64,000 bases of DNA from Polyodon spathula (Eukaryota; Chordata; Actinopteri; Acipenseriformes; Polyodontidae). This document shows, one piece after another, positions 59,660 through 64,000 of the stretch. The notes beneath the pieces were generated by a model that saw nothing but the letters and a program-made list of their open reading frames with translations, was not told where the DNA came from and ran no database searches. The position numbers were made by a program, and so were the translations under genes. The stretch covers positions 74,150,618 through 74,214,617 of the forward strand of contig NC_054537.1 of assembly GCF_017654505.1 (NCBI RefSeq), written 5' to 3'. Positions within the stretch are counted from its first letter, which is position 1. Each line of letters opens with the position of its first letter.

Positions 59660-62437
59660 TTAATGGGGAGTTGATTCCAGATCCTTACGATTCTGTGTAA
59701 AAAAGTGCCTCCTATTTTCTGTTCTGAATGCCCCTTTGTCTAATCTCCATTTGTGACCCCTGGTCCTTGTTTCTTTTTTCAGGCTGAAAAAGTCCCTTGG
59801 GTCGACACTGTCAATACCTTTTAGAATTTTGAATGCTTGAATTAGGTCGCCACGTAGTCTTCTTTGTTCAAGACTGAACAGATTCAATTATTTTAGCCTG
59901 TCTGCATATGACATGCCTTTTAAGCCCGGAATAATTCTGGTCGCTCTTCTTTGCACTCTTTCTAGAGCAACAATATCTTTTTTATAGCGAGGTGACCAGA
60001 ACTGCACACAATATTCAAGATGAGGTCTTACTAGTGCATTGTACAGTTTTAACATTACTTCCCTTGATTTAAATTCAACACTTTTCACAATGTATCCGAG
60101 CATCTTGTTAGCCTTTTTTATAGCTTCCCCACATTGTCTAGATGAAGACATTTCTGAGTCAACAAAAACTCCTAGGTTTTTTTCATAGATTCCTTCTCTA
60201 ATTTCAGTATCTCCCATATGATATTTATAATGTACATTTTTATTTCCTGCGTGCAGTACCTTACACTTTTCTCTATTAAATGTAATTTGCCATGTGTCTG
60301 CCCAGTTCTGAATCTTGTCTAGATCATTTTGAATGACCTTTGCTGCTGCAACAGTGTTTGCCACTCCTCCTACTTTTGTGTCGTCTGCAAATTTAACAAG
60401 TTTGCTTACTATACCAGAATCTAAATCATTAATGTAGATTAGGAATAGCAGATGACCTAATACTGATCCCTGTGGTACACCGCTGGTTACCACACTCCAT
60501 TCTGAGGTTTTTCCTCTAATCAGTACTTTCTGTTTTCTACATGTTAACCACTCCCTAATCCATGTACATGTGTTTCCTTGAATCCCAACTGCGTTCAGTT
60601 TGAGAATTAATCTTTTGTGCGGGACTTTGTCAAAAGCTTTCTGGAAATCTAAATAAACCATGTCATATGCTTTGCAATTATCCATTATGGATGTTGCATC
60701 CTCAAAAAAATCAAGCAAGTTAGTTAGGCACGATCTCCCTTTCCTAAAACCATGTTGACTGTCTCCCAGTACCCTGTTACCATATAGGTAATTTTCCATT
60801 TTGGATCTTATTATAGTTTCCATAAGTTTGCATATAATAGAAGTCAGGCTTACTGGTCTGTAGTTACCTGGTTCAGTTTTGTTTCCCTTTTTGTGGATCG
60901 GTATTACGTTTGCAATTTTCCAGTCTGTCGGTACCACCCCTGTGTCAAGAGACTGCTGCATGATCTTGGTTAGCGGTTTGTAAATTACTTCTTTCATTTC
61001 TTTGAGTACTACTGGGAGGATCTCATCCGGCCCAGGGGATTTGTTTATTTTAAGAGCTCCTAGTCCCTTTAACACTTCTGCCTCAGTTATGCTAAAGTTA
61101 TTTAAAACTGGACAGGAACTGGATGACATGTGGGGCATGTTGTCAGTATCTTCCTTTGTAAAAACTTGTGAAAAGTAATCATTTAATATATTTGCTATTT
61201 TTTTTTCTTCATCTACGATTTTGCCATTTGTATCTCTTAAACATTTAATCTCCTCTTTGAATGTTCTCTTGCTGTTGTAATATTGGAAAAACATTTTGGA
61301 ATTGGTTTTAGCTCCCTTAGCAATGTTCATTTCTATTTCTCTCTTGGCCTTTCTAACTTCCTTTTTGACTTGCGTTTGCAGTTCTGTGTACTCTTTCTGC
61401 GTACTTTCTTTTTGGTCCTTTTTTAATGCTCTGTAAAGTGCCTTTTTTCGCTGAATATTTTTTTTTATTGATCTATTAAACCATTTTGGCAATTTAGTTT
61501 TACATTTAGATTTGTCTACTTTAGGGATATAATTGTTTTGTGCCTCTAGTACTACATTTTTGAAGAACAACCATCCTTCTTCTGTGGGTGTTTTCTCTAT
61601 TTTACTCCAATCTACTTCTGTTAGTCTCTGTTTCATACCTTCATAGTTTGCTTTTCTAAAATTGTAAACCTTAGCTTTAGTCATTACTTTTGGGGATTTA
61701 AAAAACACTTCAAATGAGACCATGTTGTGGTCTGAGTTTGCCAGTGGTTCTCTGACCTCTGTTTTAGTTATTCTATCTTCGTTATTTGAAAAGACTAAAT
61801 CAAGGCATGCCTCCCCTCTAGTGGGTGCCTTGACAAATTGTGTTAGGAAGCAGTCATTTGTCATTTCCACCATTTCTATTTCATCCTTCGCGCTACCCAC
61901 CGGGTTTTCCCATTTTATATGGGGGAAGTTGAAATCCCCCATTAGTATGGCTTCTCCTTTGCTACACACATTTCTAATGTCATTGTATAACAGATTATTG
62001 TGCTCACCGTCTGAATCTGGCGGTCTATAGCATGCTCCTATTATTATGCCTTTTGAATTTTTGTCCGTTATTCTGACCCATATTGATTCGGTTTTATTTT
62101 CTTTGTCCAGGTTTAACACCTGGGCTTCAAGACTGTTTCTTATGTATAGCGCTACCCCTCCTCCTCTTCTGTCCTGCCTGTCTTTCCTATACAGTGTATA
62201 CCCACAAATATTATATTCGTCCCCATCACTCTCAGACAACCACGTTTCTGTAACACCTATCACATCATAGTTACCTGTTAGTGCAGTAGCTTCAAGTTCT
62301 AGAATTTTGTTTCTGATACTTCTAGCATTTAGATAAATACATTTAATGGTTGTCTTACCTGAGTTGTTGTTCTTGTTTTGATGCGGTCTCCCTTCTGTTT
62401 TTTTGTTGATTTCTCCCCCCTTCCTTTCTAGTTTAAA
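59660..62437 (-). pseudogene. CR1 ORF2: endonuclease and reverse transcriptase, one stop and one frameshift
   Basis: The APE-type endonuclease is complete: LNARSIRNK, VTETWLSE (catalytic Glu), YRPPDSDGE, LMGDFNFPHIKW, DLVFSN and NSDHNMVSFEV (catalytic His). The reverse transcriptase follows: [65 protein letters not shown] and the catalytic KFADDTKVGG. A TAA at 59888-59890 interrupts the C-terminal region after SYADRLK. Compared with the copy at 52115, a 2-bp deletion near 59690 shifts the frame before the normal end. In this frame there is no ATG before the endonuclease; the frame overlaps the end of ORF1 and the first Met is inside the endonuclease (LMGDF). The start must therefore be non-AUG or by frameshifting. 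Confidence 0.92.
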
Positions 62438-63375
62438 TGCTTCCGAACCTGCTCGAGGATCTTTTCTCCGAGTAGACTAGTTCCCTTGTTATTTAAATGC
62501 AGTCCATCCCGTCTATACAGATAGTCCTCGTTGTAGAATGTGGTCCAATGATCAAGATAGGTGAAGCCTTCCCGTGTGCACCACGTCTTCAGCCATGCGT
62601 TTTGATTAATTATTTCCAGCTGTCCATATGGTCCTTTGCAAGGTGCGGGTAGTATACCAGAAAATACCACAGTTTTGGTTTTCTCTTTTAATTTCCTTCC
62701 TAGCTCTCTGAATTTGTTTTGCAGGGATTTTGGTCTGTCTCTTCCAATGTTGTTTGTACCGATGTGGACGACTACTACCGGGTCGTCTCCTGTTCGTTCT
62801 AGGAGCCTGTCCACGTTCTCAGTGATGTGCTTGACCGAGGCTCCCGGAAGGCAGCACACTGTTGTAGTAAGGGGGTCCAAACTGCGAATTGAACTTGCTG
62901 TGTTTCTCAATATGGAGTCCCCAACAATCATGACCTCCCTTCTTTTTGCTGTCTGGTCACCACTGTCAATAGGGTCCTGGATGTTGTTCCTTTCATTCTC
63001 TTGTTGTTGGTTCTGCTCATCAAAATTCTGAAGTGACTCAAATCTGTTGGTTGTTTTGATTTCTGGTGGTTGTGTTTGACGAAGTTTCTTTTTTTCCCTG
63101 CTTCTGCCTACCTGAACCCAGCTGTTCTGACCTTCTATCTCCCTGGTGGCTTTCAGTCTGTTAGGGGTGATGCAGACTTCCATGAATTGTGGGTGTGCCA
63201 GTTCCTCAAGATCCTGTTGCTGTCTCACTTCTTCCAGCTCCATTTCTAGCCTACTTACTAGTTTATGCAAATCCTGGATCGCGCGGCACTTTACGCACAC
63301 TTGGTTTAGCTCCGCTGGGTTTTCTTGGATTTCCCACATCAAGCAGGTGTCACAGATTACTGGCTTGAAGACCAT
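62428..63375 (-). CDS. CR1 ORF1: zinc-finger and esterase-domain RNA-binding protein
   Basis: The frame is open further upstream, but the first ATG is at 63375 in a good context (AACATGG), giving 315 residues. C8, C11, C27 and C30 form a CX2C-X15-CX2C zinc-binding pair, followed by a heptad-rich coiled-coil stretch (about 33-58) and a basic linker. Residues 148-312 form an SGNH/GDSL-like esterase domain: GDS at 152-154 (Ser nucleophile), HIGTNN at 204-209, and DGLH at 290-293 (Asp and His). This fold is known from CR1 and L2 ORF1 proteins and is thought to act in RNP or membrane/lipid interactions during retrotransposition. The stop TAG at 62430-62428 directly follows a slippery heptamer. The frame is intact. 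Confidence 0.9.
   Translation of the reverse strand: MVFKPVICDTCLMWEIQENPAELNQVCVKCRAIQDLHKLVSRLEMELEEVRQQQDLEELAHPQFMEVCITPNRLKATREIEGQNSWVQVGRSREKKKLRQTQPPEIKTTNRFESLQNFDEQNQQQENERNNIQDPIDSGDQTAKRREVMIVGDSILRNTASSIRSLDPLTTTVCCLPGASVKHITENVDRLLERTGDDPVVVVHIGTNNIGRDRPKSLQNKFRELGRKLKEKTKTVVFSGILPAPCKGPYGQLEIINQNAWLKTWCTREGFTYLDHWTTFYNEDYLYRRDGLHLNNKGTSLLGEKILEQVRKHLN
62431..62437 (-). promoter_or_regulatory. Candidate -1 ribosomal frameshift site TTTAAAC
   Basis: In ORF1 phase the heptamer reads T TTA AAC, the canonical X XXY YYZ form, and the next codon is the ORF1 stop TAG. A -1 slip places the ribosome in the ORF2 frame, which is open through the endonuclease. A GGAAGGGGGGAG stretch lies just downstream, but no clear stem or pseudoknot was found by eye. 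Confidence 0.5.
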
Positions 63376-63442
63376 GTTGAGGTTTTTTTTTTTTTGAAGT
63401 TTAGTTTCTTCTGCAGCCGTCAACCTGCTTTCAAACTGCTTC

Positions 63443-63806
63443 AAAACTGCTCTGTACTTTTCCACGCCTGTACTTCTCCCACTCGCTGTCGCTGGGAAGA
63501 CTGCCTCGTTTAACTGCGTTGTTCTGCTGTGCTGTTGGCTCCTCCCCTCGCCCGTGTCTCAAAACGGTGCTGAATTTGAATCAGCTGCTCCGAGTTTCAG
63601 CTTGTTTGTTATCAGAAAAACACACGCGGCTGTTTGACTTTGAGCTGCTGCTGTGTTTCCCCAATGTCCTCTGTTTTCTGATTAAAGCAATTCAAGTTGC
63701 AATTTCTCCTTTCTGCTTCGAAACTGCTCTGTACTTTTCCACGCCTGTACTTCTCCCACTCGCTGTCGCTTCCACTCGCTGTCGCTGGGAAGACTGCCTC
63801 GTTTAA
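63443..63806 (-). promoter_or_regulatory. CR1 5' region with a duplicated segment
   Basis: A segment of about 70 bp, containing GGCAGTCTTCCCAGCGACAG and GGCGTGGAAAAGTACAGAGC on the minus strand, occurs at 63443-63513 and again at 63719-63806, about 290 bp apart. The outer copy has an extra 16-bp duplication of AAGCGACAGCGAGTGG. The arrangement recalls promoter monomers of some L1 families; promoter activity is inferred. Confidence 0.55.
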
Positions 63807-63860
63807 CTCTAGATGCTTCTGCACCCTCAATTCCAGAGCGCTCCAGTGTTTAGACACCCT

Positions 63861-64000
63861 TGGTGCTTAGTATCATCGGGCCTCGGAGCCTCAGGCCCCC
63901 GATGCCTTCAGTACCCTTGATGCCTTTGTGCTCTAGTGTAGGCACCATTGTTGTTTGGCGGCCTCGGTGCTTTCAGTGCCCTTGGTGCCTCAGAGCCCCA
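63861..64000. repeat. GC-richer degenerate repeat at the window edge
   Basis: Words such as CCCTTGGTGCTTAG, CCCTTGATGCCTTTG and CCCTTGGTGCCTCAG recur at irregular spacing. It may be a satellite or the outer 5' part of the CR1; it is cut by the window end. Confidence 0.4.

Larger units (their letters stand above)
59519..63860 (-). mobile_element. CR1 LINE, near full length
   Basis: On the minus strand it has a 5' region with a repeated segment, ORF1 (62428-63375), ORF2 (ending near 59660) and a 3' end with two copies of the CTTATGTT-type terminal unit at 59519-59536. The layout is that of an autonomous CR1. ORF2 carries one stop and one frameshift, so this copy is inactive, but both ORFs are otherwise intact, so it is young. 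The 5' boundary is uncertain. Confidence 0.88.

Noticed and set aside
62431..62437. Simple termination-reinitiation at an ATG overlapping the ORF1 stop
   Set aside because: There is no ATG overlapping or close to the stop in the ORF2 frame. The nearest ATG downstream is in another frame and ends after a few codons.

Overview
The window looks like intergenic or intronic DNA from a large, AT-rich vertebrate genome. It carries long dinucleotide and trinucleotide microsatellites, CR1 and Tx1-type LINEs, Tc1/mariner, piggyBac-like and PIF/Harbinger-like DNA transposons, a fish-type SINE tail and LTR retrotransposons. The repeat mix fits a ray-finned fish. From memory, the CR1 3' end and the SINE tail resemble repeats of sturgeons and paddlefish; this could not be checked here. 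I see no convincing host protein-coding exon and no RNA gene. Nearly all coding potential belongs to mobile elements.

Layout. 1-3920 is AT-rich and gene-free. 3921-11790 is a decayed piggyBac-like element bounded by TTAA. It is filled by an LTR element (A1, 5108-9166, + strand) and by a Tc1 transposon (9698-11319) that itself sits inside a larger inverted repeat. 14465-20630 is a decayed Tx1-type LINE split by a second LTR element (A2, 15874-20146, - strand) with a perfect 5-bp target duplication. 20793-32108 is gene-free. 32109-37307 holds a foldback element, a SINE, a short hairpin element, a possible solo LTR, and a Harbinger-like element whose left end has become a 56-bp minisatellite. 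41055-41416 is an LTR fragment. CR1 LINE copies lie at 44009-45312 (-), 52112-52985 (+) and 59519 to about 63860 (-, near full length). A third complete LTR element (B, 56044-59455, +) has a perfect 5-bp target duplication.

The most distinctive content is the set of three small LTR elements (A1, A2, B). Each has two similar LTRs (highly similar in A1 and B), a tRNA-Leu-like primer-binding site, a purine tract, and one gag-like protein made of one or two CCHC zinc knuckles followed by long in-register tandem peptide repeats. None has protease, reverse transcriptase, RNase H or integrase, so they must depend on an enzyme supplied elsewhere. A1, B and two further LTR-like sequences share a promoter design: a strong inverted repeat with an AT-rich centre placed just upstream of a TATA box.

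Two other points stand out. The near-full-length CR1 has a canonical slippery heptamer directly before the ORF1 stop that leads into an ORF2 frame with no upstream AUG. One LTR of A2 is a fine-scale mosaic of LTR and of the flanking LINE, as if reads from an allele without the insertion had been mixed into the consensus.
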